Numbered from the stretch's first letter, positions 1 through 7,861 are shown. The stretch is 10,806 nt of DNA from Acidobacteriota bacterium (GCA_019239815.1 JAFAZL010000731.1:1-10806), one strand, 5' to 3'. Numbers and translations: made by a program. Notes: a model not told the origin generated them from the sequence alone.

Positions 1-1394
1 CGGAAGTGGCGAAGGCGAACGTCAAGGTTGACGGCAGTTTGTTGACGGCGGTGCGCGCGGCGCAAAATCACGCGGGGATTGTGCGCGTCGTCCTCGATGT
101 GAACGGCGTGAAGGAATACAACGCTTCCCTGCAAGACAATCCGCCGGCGCTGATCATCGATTTGTATGCGAAGACAGGAGCTGCGAAAGCGGCCAACAAG
201 GGGGCGAAGCCAGTGAATCCCCCGGTGGTGGATGCGAAGGGCGAGGCGGAGTTGGCGGATGTTTTGCCGGCTGGTCCGGCGAACGTGAACGGGAAGACGA
301 AAGAGATTCAACCGGCGAACTCGGCGAAGGGTGTGGATGCGGCGGATGTGCCTGCGGACGCGACGGCGAGGCCGGCTACGCCGGCACCGCCTCCGTCAAG
401 ACGCTCGGGTGCTGGCGCTAACCCGACGAATGATTCCGCGAAAACGACGACATCGGCCTCGAACTCAGCGGAGAGTGCCGGAACTTCGAATTTGCCACCT
501 TCGTTGGTGAGGAGCGATTCGTCGTCGAAGAAATCGAAGAAGGGCGCGAAGCCGGATTTGATTCAGCCTTCGACTTCGGCGCAGCCGTTGCGCGATGGGA
601 ATTCGACGCTGACGCGGGCGTTGGGACTGAAGATTGGGCGAATTGTGATTGACGCAGGGCATGGCGGGCATGACACTGGGACGATTGGGCCGACGGGATT
701 GATGGAGAAAGATCTGTGCCTCGACGTGGCGTTGCGGCTAGGGAAGATCATTCAGCAGCGGTTGCCGGGCGCGGACGTGGTTTATACGCGTTCGGATGAC
801 ACGTTTATTCCGCTGGAAGAGCGGACGCATATCGCGAACGAGGCGAAGGCGGATTTGTTCATCTCGATTCACGCGAATTCTTCACACGATCACGGCGCGC
901 GCGGGATTGAAACGTACTATTTGAATTTGAAGGGGTCCCCGGATGCGATGGAAGTGGCTTCGCGCGAGAACGCGACCGCGAGCGAGAGCATTCACGACCT
1001 CGACGACATCGTGAAGCGAATCGCGCGCAGCGAGAAGATCGACGAGTCGCGCGAGTTTGCATCGGATATTCAGGATTCGCTGTCGAAGCGGATTCAGAAG
1101 CAATATAAGCCGGTGAAAGATCGCGGAGTACGCAAGGCGCCTTTTGTGGTGCTGATTGGCGCGGATATGCCGTCGATTTTGACGGAGATTTCGTTTTTGA
1201 GTAACCCTTCCGACGAGCAGCTTTTGAAGAAGCCGGAGCACCGGCAGCGCGTCGCGGAAGGGCTTTATCAGGGCGTCGCGAGCTATCTCCAGAGTTTGAA
1301 CAGCATCACGGGAATCCAGCCTCGAGTACCCCTGTCTTCTGCCGCAAGATCGACAGCAGCCGCCTCAGTTGATTCACCCCGGAACCAGCGCTAG
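1..1394 (+). CDS. N-acetylmuramoyl-L-alanine amidase (AMIN + Amidase_3), 5'-truncated by window edge
   Basis: A periplasmic zinc amidase that cleaves the bond between N-acetylmuramic acid and L-alanine in peptidoglycan, as in the AmiC/CwlD families. The frame is open to the left edge, and the first 55 visible residues look like the end of an AMIN domain (RVVLDVNGVKEY then LIIDLY), so the true start and signal peptide lie upstream; the GTG at 6 is probably internal. Counting from that GTG, residues 55-205 are a linker rich in Ala, Pro, Ser, Thr and Lys. Residues 211-432 form Amidase_3. The zinc ligands are visible as H219 (DAGHGGHD), E234 (LMEKD) and H289 (SIHAN), and the catalytic Glu as E394 (TEISFLSN). 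About 30 residues of unrecognised tail follow the domain. AMIN domains usually target the enzyme to septal or cell-wall sites. The family call is firm; the specific role in cell separation is inferred. Confidence 0.93.
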   Translation, partial: EVAKANVKVDGSLLTAVRAAQNHAGIVRVVLDVNGVKEYNASLQDNPPALIIDLYAKTGAAKAANKGAKPVNPPVVDAKGEAELADVLPAGPANVNGKTKEIQPANSAKGVDAADVPADATARPATPAPPPSRRSGAGANPTNDSAKTTTSASNSAESAGTSNLPPSLVRSDSSSKKSKKGAKPDLIQPSTSAQPLRDGNSTLTRALGLKIGRIVIDAGHGGHDTGTIGPTGLMEKDLCLDVALRLGKIIQQRLPGADVVYTRSDDTFIPLEERTHIANEAKADLFISIHANSSHDHGARGIETYYLNLKGSPDAMEVASRENATASESIHDLDDIVKRIARSEKIDESREFASDIQDSLSKRIQKQYKPVKDRGVRKAPFVVLIGADMPSILTEISFLSNPSDEQLLKKPEHRQRVAEGLYQGVASYLQSLNSITGIQPRVPLSSAARSTAAASVDSPRNQR

Positions 1395-1432
1395 TCTGGT
1401 GGTGTCTAACAAAGTTGGCCAAATTGGAATCG

Positions 1433-2530
1433 ATGCGAACAGGGACCAAGTTTCTCCTCGTATTTGCCGCAATTTTCATCCTCACGCCCATCCTCCGCGC
1501 AGCCGACGTCCAGTGGCCTGCCAAGCTTGGCGATTGGACCGCCGATCCCAGTCAGGCATCCAAATCCGCTGCGCCATCAGCTCTCAGCGATGCGTTAGCG
1601 AAGGAATGTGGCCTCATCTCCGTAAGCACGAAGGATTACCGCGCGGGTGGCAATCGCACGATTCCCGTCACGCTCTACCAATTCAAGGATTCCAGCGGTG
1701 CCTACGAGGCCTACGATTTCCTTCGCGCGCGGTTCGGGCTAATGAACGTTTACAACACCCTCATCATCAAAGGAAATGTCATTTTGCGGATGTGGTCGCT
1801 ACCGGAGAATTCCCCTGAATTTCCTCCCGTAGTCGCCTGGGTTAACTCCGTCTCAGATCACGTTGCATCTCCTCCTATCGCGACATACCTACCCGAGAAG
1901 AACAAAGAATTCTTGACGGAACGATATGCCCTAGGAGCACTTGGATTTCAGCAGGCGGCAACCGAACTGCAATCCGGGCTGTTGCAAAACTCGGATGGGA
2001 AAGTCGATTTGACATCGCTTGCCGCCGAGGCAGGATTCGAGTCGCACGCTGAGGCGATGTTGGCGAAGTACAAGAGTGGGAAGGATCAAGCGACGCTGCT
2101 GCTGATTGAATATCCGACGCCGCAGTTGGCCGAACTGCATTTGCGGCATCTGCAGCGGGCGCTGGCGGATGCGAAGTTGACGACGAGCGGCATCGAGCGC
2201 AAAGGTTCGCTGCTGTCGATTGTGCTGGCACCGACGTCGCCGGAGTATGCCGACAAGCTGCGAAGCCAGGTGAACTACGAGACTTCGGTGACCTGGAACG
2301 AGCCGAGCCAGACGGCGACCGATCCACCGATCATGAGTACCGTGGTGAAGATTTTCATCGCGACCGGCGTGTTTATGGTGGTGACGATTGTGATCGGCAT
2401 CGCGTTTGGTGGAGTCCGGATCATCACGAAGCGGCTGTTCCCCGGCAAAGTTTTTGACCGTAAGGAACAGATTGAAGTGCTGCAACTCGGTTTAACCGGG
2501 AAGCCTATCGATCCTACTGATCTTTATTGA
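1433..2530 (+). CDS. DUF6599 family protein, signal peptide plus C-terminal membrane helix
   Basis: A protein of unknown function matching the acidobacterial DUF6599 family. Recognisable marks are the early WPAKLGDW segment, the SSGAYEAYDF stretch, the PEKNKEFLTERYALG block, the IEYPTPQLAE motif and the conserved tail GGVRIITKRLFPGKVFDR. I chose the ATG at 1433 because it begins a clean signal peptide (MRTGTKF, then a hydrophobic run to about residue 23). A TTG at 1415 would add six residues and is possible; neither start has a good Shine-Dalgarno. The mature part is followed by one transmembrane helix at about residues 302-329 and a basic, presumably cytoplasmic tail ending near residue 365, so the bulk is predicted to lie outside the inner membrane. 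It begins 38 bp after the amidase stop, so co-transcription is plausible. Codon choice changes around 1960: Leu is mostly CTC before and CTG/TTG after. Function cannot be stated. Confidence 0.9.
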   Translation: MRTGTKFLLVFAAIFILTPILRAADVQWPAKLGDWTADPSQASKSAAPSALSDALAKECGLISVSTKDYRAGGNRTIPVTLYQFKDSSGAYEAYDFLRARFGLMNVYNTLIIKGNVILRMWSLPENSPEFPPVVAWVNSVSDHVASPPIATYLPEKNKEFLTERYALGALGFQQAATELQSGLLQNSDGKVDLTSLAAEAGFESHAEAMLAKYKSGKDQATLLLIEYPTPQLAELHLRHLQRALADAKLTTSGIERKGSLLSIVLAPTSPEYADKLRSQVNYETSVTWNEPSQTATDPPIMSTVVKIFIATGVFMVVTIVIGIAFGGVRIITKRLFPGKVFDRKEQIEVLQLGLTGKPIDPTDLY

Positions 2531-2800
2531 GCAGGTCGGGCTTGGCGGACCTTTTCGATCCAGCTCGAGCTATACGTCGCAGTTGGATCTTACGCCGGGC
2601 GGAGCAAGCCCCGCCCCTACAACCCTCACACCTACGACGAAGTAACGGATTTTTCTGGCTGGCGTCTAATTCAGTCACGGTTTGGGTGTGCCTAGGCAGA
2701 GCGGCTAAGTTCGCGTAAGATTTAGAGTTGGGGAGTACTTGGCCTCGCGCGCTTAGGACGCTGTGTACGCCTGAGGGTGCTTACGGGGGAATCGGGTCGT
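2531..2800 (+). other. Intergenic spacer before the efflux pair
   Basis: About 270 bp lie between the DUF6599 gene and the membrane-fusion gene. The only structured element I see is the short GC-rich repeat at 2594-2622. A TAAGAT at 2716-2721 could be a -10 box, but no -35 match sits at a suitable distance. A promoter for the efflux genes is expected here but not identified. Short open frames across this stretch lack a ribosome-binding site or any recognisable protein sequence, and I do not call them genes. Confidence 0.5.
2594..2622. repeat. Short palindromic intergenic repeat, copy 1
   Basis: A GC-rich element beginning GCCGGGCGGAGCAAGC and ending CTACAA. It contains a perfect 6-bp inverted repeat, GGGCGG (2597-2602) and CCGCCC (2611-2616), around an 8-nt loop. 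A near-identical copy lies at 4105-4132. In both places a CGATCCAGC string precedes the core (2556-2564 and 4081-4089), so the unit may be longer. It resembles the small dispersed palindromic elements common between genes of high-GC bacteria; the class is inferred. Confidence 0.6.
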
Positions 2801-4009
2801 ATGTTGGAATCACTGGACATTTTGAGAGGACGCCTTTCTGGGTCTCAGGGGAGTGCGCCGGAGCGGACTTGGTCCGCCGCGGCCGCGATGGCGCTCGCCG
2901 TGTCGGCGGTCTTCGTGGGCACTGTGGGGTGCGGGAAAACCTCGGCTGGCGGGGATGCGGCGGCCGAAGGCGCGATGCAAGCCATGCCTGTCCAGGTGCA
3001 GGTGGCGAAGACGCAGAAGATTCCCGACGAGACGGAATACCTCTCGATTTTGAAATCGCGGAATTCGTCGATCATCAATCCGCAAGTCGAGGGATACATC
3101 ACGAAGATTTTCGTGAAGTCGGGCGACCGGGTGAAACCCGGCGAACCGCTGCTGCAGATTGACCCGCTGAAGCAGCAGGCGACGGTGAGCAGCCAGGAAG
3201 CGACGCGCGTGGCGCAGGAAGCGAACCTGAACTACGCAAAGATCCAGCTCGATCGCCAAAAAAGACTGTATGAAGCCGGCGTGACGCCAAAGCAAGACCT
3301 CGACAACGCGCAGACCACTTATGACTCAGCGCTGGCCCAATTGAAATCGCTGGAGCAGGCGGTTACCACGCAGCAAGTGGAACTGCACTACTACACGGTG
3401 GCGGCGCCTGCGCCCGGAATCGTTGGCGACATTCCAGTGCGTGTCGGCGATCGTGTGCAGGTGACGACGCTGCTGACGACGGTCGATGAGCCGGGACCAG
3501 TGGAAGCCTACATCTACGTGCCTGCGGATCGCGCGCGGAATTTGCGCATCGGCGTGCCGGTACATCTGGTCGATACCGCCGGCAAGGATCTGGCCGACTC
3601 AAAGATCACTTTCATTTCGCCGCAGGTCGACACCGATACTCAGACGGTGCTGGCGAAGGCCACAGTGCAAAATTCGCGCGATACGCTGCGCATTTCGCAA
3701 CAGGTGCGCGCACAACTCATCTGGGGAACGCACGAAGGCACGGTGATTCCGATCCTGGCGGTCACGCGCATCAACGGCGAGTTCTTCGCGTTTTTGTCCG
3801 AGAAGGACAGCGGCAAAACGGTCGCGCGGCAGAAATTGCTGAAGGTCGGCGACACTGTTGGCAACAACTACGCGGTCCAGGACGGCATTAAAGCCGGCGA
3901 CCACATCATTGTTTCGGGACTGCAATTTCTGCGCGACGGGGCGCCTGTGATGGAGACGGTTGTGGATGGTCAGCCAGCGCAGGGGATGGCGGCGCCACCG
4001 GGGAAATAA
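2801..4009 (+). CDS. RND efflux membrane-fusion (periplasmic adaptor) lipoprotein
   Basis: The adaptor subunit of a resistance-nodulation-division efflux pump, bridging the inner-membrane pump and an outer-membrane channel. I chose the ATG at 2801 (402 residues) because a GGGGGA at 2785-2790 lies 10 nt upstream; the GTG at 2777 has no spaced ribosome-binding site. A hydrophobic segment (about residues 25-43) ends in TVGCGKT, a somewhat atypical lipobox, so Cys44 is probably lipidated. Residues 91-122 are the first half of a biotinyl-lipoyl-like domain (GYITKIFVKSGDRVKPGE). An alpha-helical hairpin covers about 123-195, with YEAGVTPKQDLDNAQ typical of the AcrA/MexA family. The second lipoyl half is at about 200-222 and the beta-barrel at about 232-310. 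The membrane-proximal domain follows to about 385. The pump gene follows 150 bp later. Substrate cannot be predicted. Confidence 0.93.
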   Translation: MLESLDILRGRLSGSQGSAPERTWSAAAAMALAVSAVFVGTVGCGKTSAGGDAAAEGAMQAMPVQVQVAKTQKIPDETEYLSILKSRNSSIINPQVEGYITKIFVKSGDRVKPGEPLLQIDPLKQQATVSSQEATRVAQEANLNYAKIQLDRQKRLYEAGVTPKQDLDNAQTTYDSALAQLKSLEQAVTTQQVELHYYTVAAPAPGIVGDIPVRVGDRVQVTTLLTTVDEPGPVEAYIYVPADRARNLRIGVPVHLVDTAGKDLADSKITFISPQVDTDTQTVLAKATVQNSRDTLRISQQVRAQLIWGTHEGTVIPILAVTRINGEFFAFLSEKDSGKTVARQKLLKVGDTVGNNYAVQDGIKAGDHIIVSGLQFLRDGAPVMETVVDGQPAQGMAAPPGK

Positions 4010-4104
4010 GCGGGCGAGATCGTGGCCCGTGCTCCGCTTGCGCTCCGAGAGAACGCGAACCGGCAACTGGCGAAGCTTCGCGATCCAGCGTGGTTGATGT
4101 TCAA

Positions 4105-4132
4105 GCCGGGCGGAGCAAGCGCCGCACTACAA
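4105..4132. repeat. Short GC-rich intergenic repeat, copy 2
   Basis: The second copy of the element at 2594-2622, sharing GCCGGGCGGAGCAAGC exactly and the CTACAA end, with changes between them that weaken the 6-bp stem (GCCGCA in place of CCGCCC). It lies between the adaptor and pump genes. A GCTCCGC at 4031-4037 is complementary to GCGGAGC at 4110-4116, so the inter-gene transcript could fold across this gap. Any effect on the ratio of adaptor to pump is inference. Confidence 0.55.
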
Positions 4133-4159
4133 ACGAAATTTGACGGGGTAAATTGAACA

Positions 4160-7100
4160 GTGTTTGTTGATTTTTTCATTCGACGGCCGGTGTTTGCGAC
4201 GGTTTGCGCGCTGCTCATCATTCTCGGCGGCGCGATTTCGATTCCTTCCCTTCCCATCGCCGAGTTTCCCGACTTGGCGCCGCCGCAGGTCGTCGTGTCG
4301 AGCGCCTACATCGGTGCGAACGCGCAAACGGTTGAATCGGCGGTGACGATTCCGCTGGAACAGGCCATTAACGGCGTCGAGAAGATGAAGTACATCACAT
4401 CGAGCAGCGGCAACGATGGCACGAGCCAGATCACGGTGACGTTTGATGTGACGCGCAACGTCGATCTCGCAGCCGTTGACGTCCAGAACCGTGTGAGCCA
4501 GGCGCTGGGCCGTTTGCCCGATACGGTGAAGAACACCGGCGTTATCATCACCAAACAGCTTGGCGGATTCGTTTTCGGCGCCGGCGTGTACACCGAAAAC
4601 GGGCAATACGACAGCCTGTTTCTCAGCAACTACCTCGATATCTATGTGCGCGACGCAGTCAAGCGCGTCCCCGGCGTTGGCGACGCGATTATTTTCGGCG
4701 AACGCAAATACGCGATGCGCTTGTGGCTCGACCCCGCGCGCATGGCGCAGCGGGGACTAACGGCGACCGCGGTACTCGCAGCGCTGCAAGAGCAAAACGT
4801 ACAGGTGGCGGCTGGCGAAGTCGGACAGCAGCCTTCGAGTGACGGACAGGCGTACGAAATCAGCGTGCGCGCCATTGGCCGTCTCACTGAGCCTTCGCAA
4901 TTCGACGACATCGTGCTGAAATCCGGCACTGACGGCACGCTGGTGCGACTGCGCGATGTCGGCCACGCGGTGCTGGGCGCGGAAAGCTACGCGTCGCTGC
5001 TGCGCTTCGATGGTCACGACGCCGTCGGCTTAGCCGTCACGCAGTTGCCGGGCGCAAACGCGCTCGACGTGGATCGAGCCGCGAAGGAAGAATTAAAACT
5101 GCTGTCGAAGAATTTCCCACCAGGCATGAAGTACGCCGTTGCATTCGATTCGACAACGGTCGTCGGCGAGTCGATCAAAGACGTGCTGCAAACGCTGGTC
5201 GAAGCCGTGCTGCTCGTCATCGTCGTTATCTACTTGTTCCTCCAGGACTGGCGCAGCACATTCATTCCGGCCATTACAATTCCGGTCTCGCTGATCGGCA
5301 CCTTCATCTTCGTCAAGCTGTTCGGCTTCTCGATCAACACGCTAACACTGTTCGGAATCACGCTAGCGACAGGTCTCGTCGTCGATGACGCGATCGTCGT
5401 CATCGAAAACGTCGAGCGACACATCACCGAAGGAATCACCGAGCCGCACAACGCGGCGTCGGTGGCGATGAAGGAAGTCGCCGGCGCGGTCATTGCGACC
5501 TCTCTCGTGCTGGTTGCCGTGTTCGTTCCCGTAGCGCTCTTCCCCGGAACGACGGGCATCCTGTTTCGGCAATTCGCGCTGACCATCGCCTTCTCAGTTT
5601 CGATCTCAGCATTCAACGCACTCACACTCACGCCCGCGCTATCGGCCATCTTCCTCGGGCATCACCGCGAGCGAGCGCAGGGCGCGTTTTTCCGCGCGTT
5701 CAACCGCGGCGTCGAGTGGACAACAGAGCTTTATCGCTCGACGGTGCGCCACGTCATCGGCTGGCGCTTCGCGGCGCTGCTGCTTTTCGTTGGAGTTCTC
5801 GGCGCAACCTACTGGGTGTATCAGAGCGTGCCGCGCGCCTTCATCCCTGAGGATGACCAAGGCTACATCATGTTCATCATTCAGGCTCCGCAGGGCGCTT
5901 CGCTAACCTACACAAGGGATTTGTGCGCAAAGGTCGAACAAGAGCTTGCGAAAGTGCCCGAAATCAGCGGCGTATTCACCGTGGCGGGTTTCAGCCAGGC
6001 GGGCAACGCGCCCAACCGCGCGATCATTTACGCGAACCTGCTGGACTTCGACAAGCGTAAGGGAGATGCGCATTCGGCGCAGACGATTGTTGAAAAACTG
6101 CGCGGTCCGTTATTTATGATTCCCGGCGGTCAGGTTGTGCCGTTCAATCCGCCGGCCGTGCAAGGCCTCGGTCAATTCGGAGGCTTCACCTTTCAACTCG
6201 AAGATCTGGGCCGCAATTCCCTTCAGACGATCGCGAATACCGCCAACACGTTGGTGGCGCAAGGTAATGGCGGCGGAAAACTGACGGGCTTGTTCACCAG
6301 CTTCACTGCCAACGATCCCCAATATCTCGTGCGCATCGATCGCGAAAAAGCGAAAAGCCTGCAGGTGCCTTTCAGCCAGATCACCGACGCGCTGCAGGTG
6401 TATATGGGCTCGGTGTACGTCAACGATTTCGACTTCAACAATCGCGCTTATCGCGTCTACGTGCAGGCCGACGAAGGATTTCGTTCGCAGGCAAAAGACA
6501 TCCGCCAGTATTACCTGAAGTCGGACACGGGGAAGATGATCCCGTTGGACAATGTGGCGTCGATCGAGCAGACCGCGAATCCTCAGGTCATCACGCACTA
6601 CAATTTGTTCCGCTCGGCGGAAATCGACGGCAATGCGGCGCCGGGACGCAGCTCCGGCCAGGCGATCGAAGACATGGAAGCGCTGGCGAAGAAGACTTTG
6701 CCGAACGGCATGACCTTCGAATGGAGCGGACTGTCGCTGGAAGAACTAGAGTCCGGCGGGAAAGCGACGCTGCTGTTTGGCCTCGGCTTGGTTGTCGTGT
6801 ACCTGACTCTGGCCGCGCAATACGAGAGCTTCGTCCTGCCGTTCATCGTGCTGCTGGCGGTGCCCGTCGCGCTGCTCGGCGCAATCGGATCGCAGGCGCT
6901 GCGCGGACTCCAGAACGACGTTTATTGCCAGATTGGGTTGGTCATGTTGATCGGCCTCTCGAGCAAGAACGCGATTTTGATCGTCGAGTTTGCGGAACAA
7001 TTGCGCGAGCAAGGCTTGTCGATCGTCGAAGCGGCGATCGAGGCGGCACGCATCCGTTTGCGGCCGATTCTGATGACCTCGCTAGCATTCATCTTAGGCG

Positions 7101-7291
7101 TGGTGCCGCTGGTATTAGCCCAGGGCGCGGGCCGCGCGGGCCGCATCTCTGTGGGCACGACGGTGTTTGGCGGTATGATCGCCGCCACAACACTCAACTT
7201 GCTCTTCATCCCCGTGCTGTACGTGTTGGTGCGTAGCCTGGTGCCGAGCCGCCGGACGCATACGGTGATCGCGCCGGAGCCGGCGGATTAG
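4160..7291 (+). CDS. RND multidrug efflux permease, HAE1 (AcrB/MexB/MexF-like) family
   Basis: A proton-driven inner-membrane pump that exports hydrophobic or amphiphilic compounds from the periplasm or membrane. At 1043 residues it has normal family length and looks intact. The GTG start gives the canonical MFVDFFIRRPVFA N-terminus; a weak GGGG (4145-4148) lies 11 nt upstream. The first transmembrane helix is about residues 9-28, with helices 2-6 at about 341-500. The second half repeats this, with helices around 538-553 and 868-1025. The proton-relay residues are visible: D409 and D410 in GLVVDDAIVVIENVERH, and K936 in GLSSKNAILIVEFA, matching AcrB D407, D408 and K940. The FIPEDDQGYI block after helix 7 is also typical. 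With the upstream adaptor it forms a two-gene efflux unit; no TolC-type channel is present in the window, so one must be supplied elsewhere. Family assignment is firm, substrates unknown. Confidence 0.96.
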   Translation: MFVDFFIRRPVFATVCALLIILGGAISIPSLPIAEFPDLAPPQVVVSSAYIGANAQTVESAVTIPLEQAINGVEKMKYITSSSGNDGTSQITVTFDVTRNVDLAAVDVQNRVSQALGRLPDTVKNTGVIITKQLGGFVFGAGVYTENGQYDSLFLSNYLDIYVRDAVKRVPGVGDAIIFGERKYAMRLWLDPARMAQRGLTATAVLAALQEQNVQVAAGEVGQQPSSDGQAYEISVRAIGRLTEPSQFDDIVLKSGTDGTLVRLRDVGHAVLGAESYASLLRFDGHDAVGLAVTQLPGANALDVDRAAKEELKLLSKNFPPGMKYAVAFDSTTVVGESIKDVLQTLVEAVLLVIVVIYLFLQDWRSTFIPAITIPVSLIGTFIFVKLFGFSINTLTLFGITLATGLVVDDAIVVIENVERHITEGITEPHNAASVAMKEVAGAVIATSLVLVAVFVPVALFPGTTGILFRQFALTIAFSVSISAFNALTLTPALSAIFLGHHRERAQGAFFRAFNRGVEWTTELYRSTVRHVIGWRFAALLLFVGVLGATYWVYQSVPRAFIPEDDQGYIMFIIQAPQGASLTYTRDLCAKVEQELAKVPEISGVFTVAGFSQAGNAPNRAIIYANLLDFDKRKGDAHSAQTIVEKLRGPLFMIPGGQVVPFNPPAVQGLGQFGGFTFQLEDLGRNSLQTIANTANTLVAQGNGGGKLTGLFTSFTANDPQYLVRIDREKAKSLQVPFSQITDALQVYMGSVYVNDFDFNNRAYRVYVQADEGFRSQAKDIRQYYLKSDTGKMIPLDNVASIEQTANPQVITHYNLFRSAEIDGNAAPGRSSGQAIEDMEALAKKTLPNGMTFEWSGLSLEELESGGKATLLFGLGLVVVYLTLAAQYESFVLPFIVLLAVPVALLGAIGSQALRGLQNDVYCQIGLVMLIGLSSKNAILIVEFAEQLREQGLSIVEAAIEAARIRLRPILMTSLAFILGVVPLVLAQGAGRAGRISVGTTVFGGMIAATTLNLLFIPVLYVLVRSLVPSRRTHTVIAPEPAD

Positions 7292-7313
7292 ATTTTTTTC
7301 ATCTCCACTTTCC

Positions 7314-7331
7314 AGGACTAAAGTCTTTTTT
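7314..7331 (+). terminator. Possible weak intrinsic terminator after the RND pump
   Basis: A short stem, AGGAC (7314-7318) with GTCTT (7323-7327, one G-U pair), has a TAAA loop and runs into six T residues (7326-7331). It lies 23 bp beyond the pump stop codon. The stem is weak and overlaps the -35 box of the sigma-28 promoter, so the resemblance may be incidental. Confidence 0.3.
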
Positions 7332-7345
7332 ACTCCTGCCGATAA
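7319..7345 (+). promoter_or_regulatory. Sigma-28 (FliA-type) promoter
   Basis: The -35 box TAAAGTCT (7319-7326) and -10 box GCCGATAA (7338-7345) are separated by exactly 11 nt. The enterobacterial FliA consensus is TAAAGTTT-N11-GCCGATAA, so 15 of 16 positions and the spacer match. Transcription would start near 7352, leaving a leader of about 68 nt before the ATG at 7420. This predicts that the next gene is expressed with the late flagellar/chemotaxis regulon. The match is seen directly; use of this promoter in vivo is inferred. Confidence 0.82.
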
Positions 7346-7419
7346 GTTAGATTGAGCATAGCCCGTAGGCTTGTTCAAACTGGACCGGTGCGTCCTGATC
7401 CCCCAAAGCAGGAGTCTCC

Positions 7420-7671
7420 ATGTCGGTCAATCGAATCAGCCAATCGCACACGAACGAAGAGCAAGCTATTCAGAATGTGAATTCGCAAAAGTCACAGAAC
7501 GCCGAGACAAAGGCGAACGCGATCATTGGTCAGAACAACTCACGGATTCATGCCGAACCGGCGACGCAGCCGCAGCCGGCGGCAACCGCCGACAACAAAC
7601 AGGCCAGTACGAGCCAGGAGCAGAATACCGGTACCGACACGAAAGGCACGCGCCTAAACGTCCTCGCCTAA
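7420..7671 (+). CDS. Small polar protein under a sigma-28 promoter; putative motility-associated protein
   Basis: An 83-residue protein that I do not recognise by family. AGGAG (7410-7414) lies 5 nt before the ATG, a good ribosome-binding site. The sequence has no signal peptide or membrane helix and is dominated by Gln, Asn, Ser, Thr, Ala and Lys, with a Pro/Gln/Ala-rich middle (about residues 45-55), so much of it is probably disordered. It ends in a small hydrophobic tail, GTRLNVLA. From memory, small proteins of the YjfB motility family (Bacillus homologue also sigma-D controlled) end in a comparable Gly-x-x-hydrophobic-Asp/Asn-Val-x-Ala pattern; that resemblance is weak and only suggestive. 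The promoter upstream is the stronger clue and points to a role in flagellar motility or its regulation. The gene stands alone between the efflux pump and a long gap. Its being a real gene is likely; its function is open. Confidence 0.75.
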   Translation: MSVNRISQSHTNEEQAIQNVNSQKSQNAETKANAIIGQNNSRIHAEPATQPQPAATADNKQASTSQEQNTGTDTKGTRLNVLA

Positions 7672-7740
7672 ACACGGCTCGCCTTCGCTGCCTCCCGGGT
7701 CGTACCGAAACGCGCCGAAATAGATAGCACGCTTCACCAC

Positions 7741-7769
7741 GGCCATCCCTCGGTTTCACCGCGATGGCC
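7741..7769 (+). terminator. Hairpin, possible terminator of the small motility-associated gene
   Basis: GGCCATC (7741-7747) pairs with GATGGCC (7763-7769). Inside it, CGGT (7751-7754) pairs with ACCG (7758-7761) across a 3-nt loop. It lies about 70 bp after the stop at 7671. The tract after it (CGGTCTCTTTCC) is only moderately T-rich, so termination activity is uncertain. Confidence 0.4.
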
Positions 7770-7840
7770 CGGTCTCTTTCCCCAGTGTGCTTCTCTCCGT
7801 CGAGCATTCTCCTCGCCACCATTCTCGCCCGACGATGTAG

Positions 7841-7848
7841 TGACGTCA
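7841..7848. promoter_or_regulatory. TGACGTCA palindrome, possible regulator site
   Basis: A perfect 8-bp palindrome followed within 25 bp by TTGACG (7851-7856), TTGACA (7862-7867) and TCGACA (7869-7874). The cluster of TGAC/GACA half-sites directly before a candidate -35 box suggests an operator, but the regulator is unknown. Confidence 0.3.
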
Positions 7849-7861
7849 TATTGACGAATTC

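Noticed and set aside
1369..1818. Possible frameshifted extension of the amidase or a separate gene across the amidase/DUF6599 junction
   Set aside because: The Amidase_3 domain is already complete before 1310, and the frame runs through the DUF6599 signal peptide region in a non-native frame.
2728..3162. A 144-residue open frame overlapping the adaptor start
   Set aside because: It overlaps the adaptor coding sequence in another frame and is Gly/Arg-rich without domain features; the adaptor frame carries clear family motifs.
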